Positions 8,002-17,239 of a DNA stretch of 64,000 nt are shown here, piece by piece. The position numbers were made by a program, and so were the translations under genes. The stretch spans positions 1,323,902 to 1,387,901 of the forward strand of contig NZ_KB889965.1 of the NCBI RefSeq assembly GCF_000372865.1, read 5' to 3'. Each line of letters begins with the position of its first letter. Position 1 is the stretch's first letter. Source of the stretch: Methylosarcina fibrata AML-C10. Its GTDB lineage: Bacteria > Pseudomonadota > Gammaproteobacteria > Methylococcales > Methylomonadaceae. The notes below the pieces were generated by a model, which saw nothing but the letters and a program-made list of their open reading frames with translations, was not told the DNA's origin and did not search any database.

Positions 8002-10572
8002 ATGGCCGTGCCTCCATCCGACAGCCCGATGATCACTCAATTTTATGACACGCGGCTCGGCGTCTACGACGAAATGTATGCGACCGAGCACAAGGTGCTG
8101 CCTTATTGGGAGCATTTTATCGAGGCGCTGGATGCGATGGGCGGCGAGGAACTGGAGCGCCGGCGGCGGGATGCGCAACGTCTGCTGCAAAAAAACGGAG
8201 TAACCTATAACGTCTACGGCGACTCGGTCAATCTGACCCGACCCTGGCGGCTCGATCCCATTCCTCTTCTGATCAGCGGCGAAGAATGGCAGACGATCGA
8301 AGCCGGGCTCAGGCAACGCGCCGAGCTGCTGGACCTGATCCTGAAAGACGTTTACGGCAGTCAGACTTTATTAAAAAAGGGATTGCTGCCTTTGGACCTG
8401 GTGCTGGCGCATCCCGGCTTTCTGCATTCCTGCGTGGGGGCGCTGCAACCTCAGCCAAGGCACTTGACGGTTTATTCGGCCAATCTTGCGCGCGGACCCG
8501 ACGGCCGCATGTGGGTTCTGGCGGACCGCACCCAGGCGCCGTCCGGTTTCGGCTATGCGCTGGAAAACCGGCGCGCGATAAGCCGCGTACTGCCCGAAGT
8601 CATCCGGGATCATCCGGTGCGGCGCCTGTCCGATTTCTTCCGAACCTTTGCCGCCGGTCTGGCCGGCCTCGCCCGGCACCACAAGGAAAATCCCCGAATC
8701 GTCGTACTGACGCCGGGCCCCTTCAACGAAACTTATTTCGAACACGCGTACGTGGCTTCCTATCTGGGTTTTACGCTGGTTCAAGGGGACGACCTGACGG
8801 TCCGGGACGGCAAGGTCTGGCTTAAAACAATGGAAGGGCTGCAACCGGTCGACGTGATCCTGCGCCGTCTGGACGATACCTTTTGCGATCCTCTGGAATT
8901 GCGCAGCGATTCCCGCCTGGGCGTGGCGGGGTTGCTGGAAGCGGTGCGGCGAGGCAACGTGGCCATCGCCAATCCCCTGGGCAGCAGCGTTCTCGAAAAC
9001 CCGGGGCTGCTCCCGTTCTTACCGGGACTGGCGCGTTATTTTTTCGGCGAGGATCTTATTCTGGACTCGGCCGCGACCTGGTGGTGCGGGCAACCGCGCG
9101 AACGCGATTTTGTCCTGCACAATCTGGATCGGCTGGTAATCAAAAGAATCTACCGGAACAGGGCCCACGGCACCTTGTTCGGCTGCAATCTGAACGCCAA
9201 GGAGAAGGAAGTCTTGCGCAAGGCCATCCTGGCCAAACCCTATCTGTTCGTCGGCCAGGAGCAAATCAGCTTTTCGACGGCGCCGTCGTTCATCAACCAC
9301 CGTATCGAACCCCGTAATGCCATACTGCGCAATTTCGTCATCGCCCACGGCGACGATTACCGGATCATGCCCGGCGGTTTGACTCGAATCGCATCAGAAA
9401 AAAAGGCGCTCTTTGTTTCGAACCAGACAGGCGGCATGAGCAAGGATACCTGGATTCTGTCTGCCGGAGCCGAGTCCTCCCCCCTATTCCACCCGCAAAC
9501 GGTTTCCGGTCCGCCGCTCAGCGCCGCTTCCGAGCCATTGACCAGCCGGGCCGCAGACAATTTGTTCTGGGTTGGGCGCTACCTCGAGCGCGGAGAAGCC
9601 ACGGCCCGGCTGTTGCGCACCGTGCTGCTCAAATCGAGAGAAATTCCGGAGTACGAGGAAACGGCCCATGCCGACTGCCTGAAAATTTTGTGCTGCGCCT
9701 TGACCCACGTCACCGCGACTTATCCCGGTTTTGTCGATGCCGGCGAGCTGCTTCTGCAAGAGCCTCAGGCGGAATTATTGTCGCTGGCCACCGACGGTCA
9801 GCGGCCGGGATCCTTGACTGCCAATATTCAGGGATTTATTCAGGCGGCCTTCAACATACGCGATCTCTGGTCGCAGGATACCTGGCGGAGTATCGACACG
9901 ATCCGCAGGCGCTGGCAGCAACGGGTATTCGCGAATGACGTCCGCATCGACCAGTTGCAGAGCTATCTGGAAGAATTGATCAACGGCATCGTGGCGTTCA
10001 CCGGCTTGATCACCGAAAGCATGACCCGGGACAACGGCTGGCTGATGCTGGATTGCGGCCGCAGGCTGGAGCGGGCGTTGAATCTTATTGCACTGCTGCG
10101 CGCCACCCTAGTCAAACGGCACGACGAGGCGCTTCTGAATCAGGTGCTGGAATCGGTCCTGGTGTCCACCGACAGCTTGAACAATTATCTCAGGCGCTAC
10201 CGCTCCGCCCTGCATCTGCCCCTGGCGCTGGATTTGCTGCTGGTCGATACCGCCCACCCCCGCTCCCTGGCCTATCAACTGTCGGAACTGTCGGCCCATA
10301 TCGCCGCCTTGCCGAGAGAAAACGGCAAAAGCCGGCTGAGCGAAGAGGAACGGCTGATATTGAAAGCCCACACCGAGCTGCGCCTGTGCGGCGGCTTTGA
10401 ACTGTTGAAAATTGGCGACGAAGAAGCCGCCTTTTCCGAACTCGACGCCTTGTTGTCCGGCACGGCCGAGCGTCTGTCGCGGACGGCCGAGGTCATTGCC
10501 CAGGCTTATTTCAGCCATTCGCAAACCTCTCAGCTCATGCCGGCGATGAAGACTCCCGAGGATGAGCTATGA
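8002..10572 (+). CDS. ATP-grasp/alpha-E fusion protein, ATP-grasp site degenerate
   Basis: An 856-residue fusion. Residues ~10-490 are a circularly permuted ATP-grasp region paralogous to the protein at 1917-3365, and ~514-840 are an alpha-E domain (SRAADNLFWVGRYLERGEATA). Fold landmarks are kept: DVILRRLDDTFCDP (~283-296), APSGFGYALENR (~179-190). Residues expected for catalysis have changed: the paralog's EDN metal-site segment is ADR here (174-176), and ESGGYG after the ATP-binding lysine is RNRAHG (384-389), although Lys380 remains. I infer a regulatory or scaffold subunit, or a ligase of altered chemistry. AGGA lies just before ATG 8002; ATG 8029 is an alternative start. The stop overlaps the next gene by four bases (ATGA). 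Confidence 0.88.
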   Translation: MAVPPSDSPMITQFYDTRLGVYDEMYATEHKVLPYWEHFIEALDAMGGEELERRRRDAQRLLQKNGVTYNVYGDSVNLTRPWRLDPIPLLISGEEWQTIEAGLRQRAELLDLILKDVYGSQTLLKKGLLPLDLVLAHPGFLHSCVGALQPQPRHLTVYSANLARGPDGRMWVLADRTQAPSGFGYALENRRAISRVLPEVIRDHPVRRLSDFFRTFAAGLAGLARHHKENPRIVVLTPGPFNETYFEHAYVASYLGFTLVQGDDLTVRDGKVWLKTMEGLQPVDVILRRLDDTFCDPLELRSDSRLGVAGLLEAVRRGNVAIANPLGSSVLENPGLLPFLPGLARYFFGEDLILDSAATWWCGQPRERDFVLHNLDRLVIKRIYRNRAHGTLFGCNLNAKEKEVLRKAILAKPYLFVGQEQISFSTAPSFINHRIEPRNAILRNFVIAHGDDYRIMPGGLTRIASEKKALFVSNQTGGMSKDTWILSAGAESSPLFHPQTVSGPPLSAASEPLTSRAADNLFWVGRYLERGEATARLLRTVLLKSREIPEYEETAHADCLKILCCALTHVTATYPGFVDAGELLLQEPQAELLSLATDGQRPGSLTANIQGFIQAAFNIRDLWSQDTWRSIDTIRRRWQQRVFANDVRIDQLQSYLEELINGIVAFTGLITESMTRDNGWLMLDCGRRLERALNLIALLRATLVKRHDEALLNQVLESVLVSTDSLNNYLRRYRSALHLPLALDLLLVDTAHPRSLAYQLSELSAHIAALPRENGKSRLSEEERLILKAHTELRLCGGFELLKIGDEEAAFSELDALLSGTAERLSRTAEVIAQAYFSHSQTSQLMPAMKTPEDEL

Positions 10573-11513
10573 AATACCGCGTTCTTCATACGACCGTTTA
10601 CAGTTACAGCCAGACCGTCGTCCTGAGCCAGAACGAGGCACGGCTACAGCCGCGCAATCTGGGTCGGCAGACATGCCGTTCCAGCCGGCTCGAGATTTCG
10701 CCGACGCCGGTGGACCTTGAGGAGCATACCGATTTTTTCGGAAATCGCGTCGTTTATTTTGCCGTTCAGGAACCGCACAACCGATTGTCCGTCACCTCGC
10801 TCAGCGAAGTCTCGGTCGTTGCCGGACCGGAAGAGGAAACATCGGACGACCGATGCTCCTGGGAACAGGTGGGCCGCTGGTTGGGAGAAGCCTCTCCGCC
10901 GTTCCAGCCTCTCGGGTTAAAGATCGAACCAACTCCGGCGCCGGCCCTGGACGTCATGGAAGCCGGGCTGTACCGGCTGGATTCGCCGATGATTGCCGCC
11001 AGCGACGACCTTTACCATTATGCCAAGCCGTCGTTCCTGTCCGACCGCCCCCTGATCGATGCGGTACGGGATTTGATGCAGCGCATCCACCGGGATTTTA
11101 CCTACGATCCCGTGTTCACGACGATCGCCACACCGCTCTCGGAAGTGCTGCATCATCGCCGCGGCGTCTGCCAGGACTTCGCTCATCTGGCGATCGGCTG
11201 CCTGCGCAGCTTCGGGATGGCCGCGCGCTATGTCAGCGGTTATATAGAAACCCGGCCCGAAGACGGCAGTCCGCGTCTGACCGGAGCCGATGCGTCCCAT
11301 GCGTGGTTTGCCGTCTATTTGCCCGGCCGGGGTTGGCTGGAATTCGATCCGACCAACAATCAGCAGCCCGTGGACCAGCACATCACTCTTGGCTGGGGGC
11401 GCGATTTTTCCGATGTAACCCCTTTGAAAGGCATTGCCTTCGGAGGCGGCCAGCATACCTTGTCGGTATCGGTGGATGTGGCGCGTCTGGAAAGCGAGCC
11501 AGCCGAAGGCTGA
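10569..11513 (+). CDS. Transglutaminase family protein
   Basis: A 314-residue transglutaminase-like protein with the N-terminal beta domain (MKYRVLHTTVYSYSQTV) followed by the papain-like core. The triad is Cys201 (RRGVCQDFAH), His244 (ASHAWFAVY) and Asp260 (LEFDPTNN), all intact. No signal peptide is visible, so it is probably cytoplasmic. It begins within the last codon of the ATP-grasp/alpha-E fusion (ATGA overlap), so the two are co-translated. Members of this family act as peptidases or amide transferases; in this setting it is expected to process or transfer whatever the ligase proteins make. The gene is the last of the plus-strand block and meets the 1109-aa membrane-protein gene tail to tail with 45 bases between. 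Confidence 0.92.
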   Translation: MKYRVLHTTVYSYSQTVVLSQNEARLQPRNLGRQTCRSSRLEISPTPVDLEEHTDFFGNRVVYFAVQEPHNRLSVTSLSEVSVVAGPEEETSDDRCSWEQVGRWLGEASPPFQPLGLKIEPTPAPALDVMEAGLYRLDSPMIAASDDLYHYAKPSFLSDRPLIDAVRDLMQRIHRDFTYDPVFTTIATPLSEVLHHRRGVCQDFAHLAIGCLRSFGMAARYVSGYIETRPEDGSPRLTGADASHAWFAVYLPGRGWLEFDPTNNQQPVDQHITLGWGRDFSDVTPLKGIAFGGGQHTLSVSVDVARLESEPAEG

Positions 11514-11558
11514 GGCCAAATATCCGAATTTTCGTTTTTATCCGGGTCGAACACTGAC

Positions 11559-14500
11559 TTATCCCCCAAGCAACTTGCTGGCCAGCAGAAAATAATCCGT
11601 GGAATCCGCCAATAAAGCGACCATGATCAGCAACGTATTCATAAAAATCGGACGCTGCGTAAAAGGTTTGTATACGGTCGCCTCGTCGTTCTCGATCATG
11701 CTTATCAACCGTTCCAACTGAGCACTGACGGGTCCGGACTGATCTTGCGACTGGAGTTTCATGGCCCGCAAGCGCAGCATGCTCAATGCGTTTTCGCGGG
11801 CCGTATCGGCCGCTCTCTTGAGACGCTGGTCCCAATACAGCAACCATCCTACGCAAAAGCCTATGCTCAGTTTCATATAGAACGGCATGATCCAATTATC
11901 GAAATAACTGGAACAGGCCAAGACGAGCAGCAAGGCGACGATCAGAGGAGAGCCGATGAAACCGTAGATTTGCCGGGTCAGTTCTCCGATAAAACGAACG
12001 CTGATCCATTCGTTCAAATGATTCCGGCTATCGGAAACCTCATACCGGATTGAAAATCGGGTCAGGGCGTCCGAAGGCCACCGGATTCGATGCTCGTCGG
12101 CATCGTCGAACAGACAACCCTCGACCAAGGCGACGGCAACGATGACCGCGTCGGAGACCAGGACCAGAAGAATCAGCGAGGCCGGCAACAACAACCCCTG
12201 CAACAAAAGAATGTTGAGCGAAAACAGTTCTTCGCCGCGAAAAGGGACACCGGGAAATCCTGAAAACCACAACACCGTGATTTCCAGGGAAAACAAAGCG
12301 ATAAACCCCCAAATCCAATTGCGCTTGCAATGCTTTTCCTGCCAGCTTCGCCATTGATTCATTAACGGGAAATCGGCTGACTCAGCGGCGGGCAGCATTT
12401 TGTTTTGCTTCAGCCATTTCGAAAAGGCGCGTGGAAAATCGGAGACCCGGAGGATAAAAAACCCGGCTAAAATAAAGGCAAAAAAGCGTATTGCTTGTGA
12501 AGGCCACAGGCTGACTCCCTCCCAAAGCGCATACGGCTCTATGGGATTCAATAAACCGTTCGGTCTGACGAAAAACCAGATAATCCAGGCTCCTATCGCA
12601 ATAACGGCCAGGTTCACCCCGAAGAAAAATTTTTTTCCGGCTCTTTCGGATGAATGAATACTCCCGCGAGGAGGCAACTTTTTGTCGAAACACACGATGC
12701 CGTACATTAAAACGGTATAGAGCCCTCCCAGGATCGTCAGCTTGAGCATCAGAAAGCCGTCGAAAATACCGTTCGGCACCGCAAAAAGCCCGCAATGGAT
12801 GCCGGCCAGCAAACTCCAGCACAGCACTACCATGGACGCAATAAACCACAATCCGGACCTTTGCCCGAGAAATTCTCTTGAGGGTTTAAACAGGAATAAA
12901 ACGAAGCCCAAAAATGCGTTTAAAGACAATAACGAAGCACCGTTCCAGCTCTGCTCGAGCGGTTCCGGATGCAGACAAGGCGTGGATTGTTGACAATCCT
13001 GACGGGTGCTCAAATCGAAAGACCGGGTGCGCCCCACTTCGAATCGTCTTGCCAAGGGTTTCATTCCGGGCATCAGCAGCCTGTCGAAATCGGGTTGCCG
13101 GCTTGTCCTCAGCATGGACCGAATAGTCTCATCAAAAAATAAATCTTCTTTTGCATACTTGTCGATCGCAGCATGACTGTCGAATTGTTCGGCCAGGGCC
13201 ATTTGCGTGGCAAGAAAAAAAGCCGTTTGAATGTCGTCCCGAAAAGGAGGGATGTCCTTCTGTAAATCCCGATGCAGCGTCAAACCGTAGCCGGACGCAA
13301 TGACTAGGTTCCGCGCCCATTCGTTGTTTTTCGGTTCGGTTAATCTGGCGTCGAAGCCATTGGTGAAAAATACCGCATCCGGAAACTTGCCGTGCAGCGC
13401 TTCGATGATCAATAACTTGTCGTACGCATCGCTGCCCAATACCCCGATGGCCTTGATTGCGTGGGGCTCGTGATAATTCCAGTCCGGATCATTGCGTATT
13501 TCCTGATCCAGCCTTTCGGTCTGTGCCGCAAGCCGCCGGATGTAATCGAGCTGGCTGTCGCCGTTTGACTCTTCGATAAAATCGATCGCTTCCTTCCCGC
13601 TGCCGGTATTGCGTTCATTGCGATGCTGAGACTTGGCGGCGCCGCTGTCCCAATTGGGTTTTTCTCCGTCCAGGCCTCGAAGATAACTGGCCTGGAGAAT
13701 AAATTGATCCCGAAGCGGGATGTTCTTGTTTCCGTCAGGCTGTTTGATATTTATTTCTCTGACGCAACGGTTCGCCGGTTCCTTTCTGGTAAACACGTCT
13801 CGGAAGGTATTGGTTAAATGCCAGGTGTAGAGACTGTCCCATTCGCCAACCAGGAGTATGCGGTCGCGTTTACCGGGTTCGATTCCCCTCAGTTGAAGCT
13901 CGTGTTTGACGGTCAGAGCCAGATCCCAGTCGGTGGCGGCGACGCGTAAAAACGGCAGATGGCGGGCTTCGAAATAGGCTTGAAGATTGGGATAAATGCC
14001 GGGACTGGAAGAATTATCCGCTTTATCCGGCGTGATACTCCACAAAAAATTGCATTCCCAGACCGTGGCGCTGGGCGAGTAATAGCGATAATTGCCGCCG
14101 ACTTCTGTGCTGGCCATTTCGCCGGCCAAATCCTGCAGGATGCCCGAATTGAGGGGTCCCAGCACGGCGACGCGGCCTATTTCCGCCGTTTTCTTTTGAT
14201 CGGCCCGATCTTTGCCGGACTGGCCAAGATAGTCTTCAACCAAGTGCTTGATCTTTTCGTGAGGGGTCATTCCAAAATCGTCGTTATTCAGCCACAGCAC
14301 CAGTACCGGCGGGCGTTCGTAAGATCTTTCAGTTTTTACCGGCGAAGATCGGCCTTGGCGGATCGGCGGGTAAATCAGCCATTCGTAGGCTACCCGGGAG
14401 CTTTTCAACATGTCCGTGGCTTTGGTATTGAAAAATTGAATATGGCTCGAATTTTCGGGCATGTAGCGCAAAGCCGCATTAAATCCGGACAGGACCGCGT

Positions 14501-14888
14501 AACGCAATTTGCGCCGGGTCTCGCTATCTTCATAGTAAACGCCTCCCGGCAGCATCACCGCGATCACGTTGATTTTATCGAGGCCATTCGCCGCCGCTTT
14601 ATTTTCAATGTCTTCGCGGATATTCCCGATACCGTTCCGAATCTCTTCAAGATGATCGGAGCCTTCTTTGTTATCGATCTTATCGACGTAATACTCTATC
14701 GCTTCAAACGGATCCTGCCAGGGCCGGGCATTCACCTGATGTACGACGGCCGATTCCGCGTTGCGGGGCCGGGATTCGTGAAACGGCTTCTGAGTAATGA
14801 ACAGAGTGCCGGCCAGCAACGCCAGCAAGAGATAGTTGATGTTGGGAAACCAGCTCCTTGGTTTAGAGCCGTTTTTAGTTTCTGACAT
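11559..14888 (-). CDS. Large membrane protein of unknown function
   Basis: I do not recognise a characterised family. The 1109-residue product has one N-terminal membrane segment (NINYLLLALLAGTLFITQ, ~16-33), a soluble region of roughly 600 residues, and about ten closely spaced membrane segments in the C-terminal 450 residues. The N-terminal anchor suggests that the soluble part is periplasmic. It contains stretches reminiscent of periplasmic-binding-protein type I folds (RILLVGEWDSLYTWHLTN; AIGVLGSDAYDKLLIIEALH followed by PDAVFFTNGFDARLT), so ligand sensing is possible but unproven. ATG 14888 follows GGAGG; the open frame extends 57 residues further without support. It converges on the transglutaminase block and its relation to that system is unknown. 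Confidence 0.8.
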   Translation of the reverse strand: MSETKNGSKPRSWFPNINYLLLALLAGTLFITQKPFHESRPRNAESAVVHQVNARPWQDPFEAIEYYVDKIDNKEGSDHLEEIRNGIGNIREDIENKAAANGLDKINVIAVMLPGGVYYEDSETRRKLRYAVLSGFNAALRYMPENSSHIQFFNTKATDMLKSSRVAYEWLIYPPIRQGRSSPVKTERSYERPPVLVLWLNNDDFGMTPHEKIKHLVEDYLGQSGKDRADQKKTAEIGRVAVLGPLNSGILQDLAGEMASTEVGGNYRYYSPSATVWECNFLWSITPDKADNSSSPGIYPNLQAYFEARHLPFLRVAATDWDLALTVKHELQLRGIEPGKRDRILLVGEWDSLYTWHLTNTFRDVFTRKEPANRCVREINIKQPDGNKNIPLRDQFILQASYLRGLDGEKPNWDSGAAKSQHRNERNTGSGKEAIDFIEESNGDSQLDYIRRLAAQTERLDQEIRNDPDWNYHEPHAIKAIGVLGSDAYDKLLIIEALHGKFPDAVFFTNGFDARLTEPKNNEWARNLVIASGYGLTLHRDLQKDIPPFRDDIQTAFFLATQMALAEQFDSHAAIDKYAKEDLFFDETIRSMLRTSRQPDFDRLLMPGMKPLARRFEVGRTRSFDLSTRQDCQQSTPCLHPEPLEQSWNGASLLSLNAFLGFVLFLFKPSREFLGQRSGLWFIASMVVLCWSLLAGIHCGLFAVPNGIFDGFLMLKLTILGGLYTVLMYGIVCFDKKLPPRGSIHSSERAGKKFFFGVNLAVIAIGAWIIWFFVRPNGLLNPIEPYALWEGVSLWPSQAIRFFAFILAGFFILRVSDFPRAFSKWLKQNKMLPAAESADFPLMNQWRSWQEKHCKRNWIWGFIALFSLEITVLWFSGFPGVPFRGEELFSLNILLLQGLLLPASLILLVLVSDAVIVAVALVEGCLFDDADEHRIRWPSDALTRFSIRYEVSDSRNHLNEWISVRFIGELTRQIYGFIGSPLIVALLLVLACSSYFDNWIMPFYMKLSIGFCVGWLLYWDQRLKRAADTARENALSMLRLRAMKLQSQDQSGPVSAQLERLISMIENDEATVYKPFTQRPIFMNTLLIMVALLADSTDYFLLASKLLGG

Positions 14889-15095
14889 AGAGGCCGCCTC
14901 CGTTAATCTGATGGGTGCAAGTCGAAAGCTTGTAAAGAACCTACGCCTTTCCTCAGCCGCGAAGAAGCAAAGGAGGCTTGCAATCAGGGCTTTCGGCAAA
15001 TCCGTACAGTGACTCCCGTCCTTACAGCTATCCGGCGGTAAACAAAGCGAGAATAACACGCACCGGATTGATTTTTCAATATGAGCACCACCATT

Positions 15096-15881
15096 TTAAC
15101 CAGGCTCATGCTTACGCTTTCGTTTCTGAACAAAAGAGCGGCTGCGGCCGGCTTCTCGTGAAAAAATCAATCGATACGCGTTACCGCCCAGGATAAGGGC
15201 CTCTTCTTTCGGAGGCAAACCCAATAATTTTATTTTGTGCAGTTCAAGTCCCGGATGAAGCCAGGGGCCATCGGATCCGAAGATAAGCTTGCCCGCGCCC
15301 GCCCTCCGGACCGCCTGCACCAGATAATCGAAGCGACGCACGCCGGAGGTGTCGCTGTAAACGTTGGGATATCGCGCCAACTGTTCGATCACCCGCTCGT
15401 GAGCGCGCCAGTCGTCGGCGAAACTGCCAAGATGAGGGATGATGAAATTCACGTCGGGGTATTGCGGCGCAAACATGTCGATCACATGCGCCTTGCCGGC
15501 AACATCGACGATCATGGGCAGATTGAAAGCCCGCGCCGCCTCGCAGACTTCGCGGGTAGGCATGGCCTCAAAGCCGTGAATCTTCAGCCCTTTCAGGTTG
15601 AGCCGAATCACCGCCTCGTGCAGCATTTCATGCACGCGCCCGGCATCGCTTTTGGCGTTGACCATGGCAAATCCGATCAATCGCGGATGCCATCGCGCTA
15701 CAATGCCGGCCAGCTCGCGATTGGCTTCGGAGTAATCCGTATGAAAAGCCGGAAATACCACCGTATGTTCAATGCCCGCATAACCGGCACGACGAAAGTA
15801 GGTTTCCAAAGGCGCATCGGTATTCCACGGCGCGGTCATGACGTCGCCTCGCCCCGCATGGCAATGGCAATCGATAATCAT
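15096..15881 (-). CDS. Amidohydrolase family protein (TIM-barrel metal hydrolase)
   Basis: A 261-residue protein of the amidohydrolase-2 type. The N-terminal MIIDCHCHAGRGD gives the HxH metal-binding pair (His6, His8); later landmarks are GLKIHGFEA, FIIPHLGSFADDW with a probable metal-site His, and KLIFGSDGPWLHPG with the catalytic Asp. Such enzymes hydrolyse or decarboxylate small cyclic or amide substrates; the specific substrate cannot be told. ATG 15881 is chosen because it starts right at the first strand; the open frame runs 74 residues upstream with no family match. It sits 199 bases downstream of the methyltransferase gene, same strand, between the large membrane protein and Anbu. Confidence 0.85.
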   Translation of the reverse strand: MIIDCHCHAGRGDVMTAPWNTDAPLETYFRRAGYAGIEHTVVFPAFHTDYSEANRELAGIVARWHPRLIGFAMVNAKSDAGRVHEMLHEAVIRLNLKGLKIHGFEAMPTREVCEAARAFNLPMIVDVAGKAHVIDMFAPQYPDVNFIIPHLGSFADDWRAHERVIEQLARYPNVYSDTSGVRRFDYLVQAVRRAGAGKLIFGSDGPWLHPGLELHKIKLLGLPPKEEALILGGNAYRLIFSREAGRSRSFVQKRKRKHEPG

Positions 15882-16080
15882 GAGCCGCTCCGCACAGTGA
15901 TGTTTTGTTGAAGAGGCGCCGTTGCGGGAAACTTGATGTTGAGAAGCCTTTCGATGGGCCTCAGCAGAGTACGATCCGCCATCGGCGAGCTCAGGCGCAG
16001 CCGACGGGCAGGAACGGCGAAAATGGTAACTGGGCAGCCGTAGAGGTCGCAGGCTCAGTACGGATTTTTTAATCGAATCG

Positions 16081-16977
16081 CTATCGAACAGCGGAGAAAA
16101 CAAAGAACGGAAAACCCAAATGCCCCTGCCATGGCCCCCAATACATAGAAGCCCTGGCTTCGCGAAAACCGGCCGATCTCAATGCAGGCAGAATGTCCCA
16201 GCCGAAATTCTGGAAACAAAGCGCGCCTTCGCTGGACACCGGATTGCCGTGAAATTCGGGAGGCAAGTGGTGTTGAATGGAGCCGTCGCTGAGTACGGCG
16301 GCTCGTATTTGCGTTGCGGGCAGCGCCGGAAAAAACGGAATGGTAAAAACCAGCATGCCCTGTCTTGACAAGACGCGCGCGCATTCGGCAAAGGCGGCGT
16401 GATAGTCCGGGATGTGCTCGAAAACATCCTGGGTGATGACAAGATCGAACTCGCCGTTTCTAAAAGACAGCCGGGTCAAGTCCTCGTGGCGGACGTTCTC
16501 CCCGCTATGCGCTATGGTTGCCGTTTGGCCGGGAAGGTATTCCGGGCCGACAAATTCGCTGCCGACGACTTCGGGCCATAGTTTTCGGACGGCTCTGAAG
16601 CTTGGGGTGGTGCATTCCGCCATATAAACACGACTGAAACGGTGCAAGTCCGTCTTGCGTAACAAAAAATCAAACACCGCACGCATTCGGCTGTTCAAGC
16701 CGCATTGCTCGCAGGCAGCCGTTTCCGTCCAGGCCGGATGGATGCTGCCGTCGGCATTGGCGTAGCCATAATGCCAGGTTACCTGCATTGGAGTGATCCC
16801 GAGACAGGATGCGCAATAAGCCTTTAGAGAAAAGCCATGGCGGGAAATCAACAAACGGTCGTCAATCGAATCAAGTACGCTGTAAAGATCCCTCCGATCG
16901 GCCTGCCCTGCATCATACTGTTCTTTATCATTAAACTCGCCTAACCAGATGGAAGGAAAAAAGTTGTTGATTTTCAT
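16081..16977 (-). CDS. Class I SAM-dependent methyltransferase
   Basis: A 298-residue protein. The C-terminal ~190 residues form a Rossmann methyltransferase: EDLTRLSFRNGEFDLVITQ ends in the motif preceding DVFEHIPDYHAAFAECARVL, and QGMLVFTIPFFP is the following strand. The N-terminal ~100 residues carry two CxxC pairs (CASC near 56-59 and CEQC near 88-91) that could bind zinc. Substrate unknown; the domain order resembles methyltransferases of glycan or natural-product clusters. The ATG at 16977 follows GAGGAA with good spacing. A 262-base region upstream, holding no supported feature, separates it from the aldo/keto reductase gene. Confidence 0.85.
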   Translation of the reverse strand: MKINNFFPSIWLGEFNDKEQYDAGQADRRDLYSVLDSIDDRLLISRHGFSLKAYCASCLGITPMQVTWHYGYANADGSIHPAWTETAACEQCGLNSRMRAVFDFLLRKTDLHRFSRVYMAECTTPSFRAVRKLWPEVVGSEFVGPEYLPGQTATIAHSGENVRHEDLTRLSFRNGEFDLVITQDVFEHIPDYHAAFAECARVLSRQGMLVFTIPFFPALPATQIRAAVLSDGSIQHHLPPEFHGNPVSSEGALCFQNFGWDILPALRSAGFREARASMYWGPWQGHLGFPFFVFSAVR

Positions 16978-17239
16978 TAAATTCCTCGGCTATGAAACGA
17001 AACCGCGATACCGGCCGTCCACAGTGACAGTTTTCAAAACGCTGGTTAATCCCTTCCGGCATAATCCTTGATTTCATCAAGAGCTCGTAGACCATAACCA
17101 ACAGACGTACCGGAAATCGATCGCCACCGGTCAAACCGTAGCGTACGATTTGCCCAAGCCGCGCCGCAGGCGCTAAACGGCCTCGACCCGAACGATAGCG
17201 TTGCGGATCGGCTCCGGAATGCGGTTTTTCATGGCGCCG

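Noticed and set aside
13959-14885. A 308-codon plus-strand frame inside the large membrane-protein gene
   Set aside because: The minus-strand frame is 1109 codons with a ribosome-binding site and coherent membrane topology; the antisense frame has neither.
17173-17232. A 19-residue minus-strand ORF just after the aldo/keto reductase gene
   Set aside because: Too short, no ribosome-binding site, no relation to neighbours.
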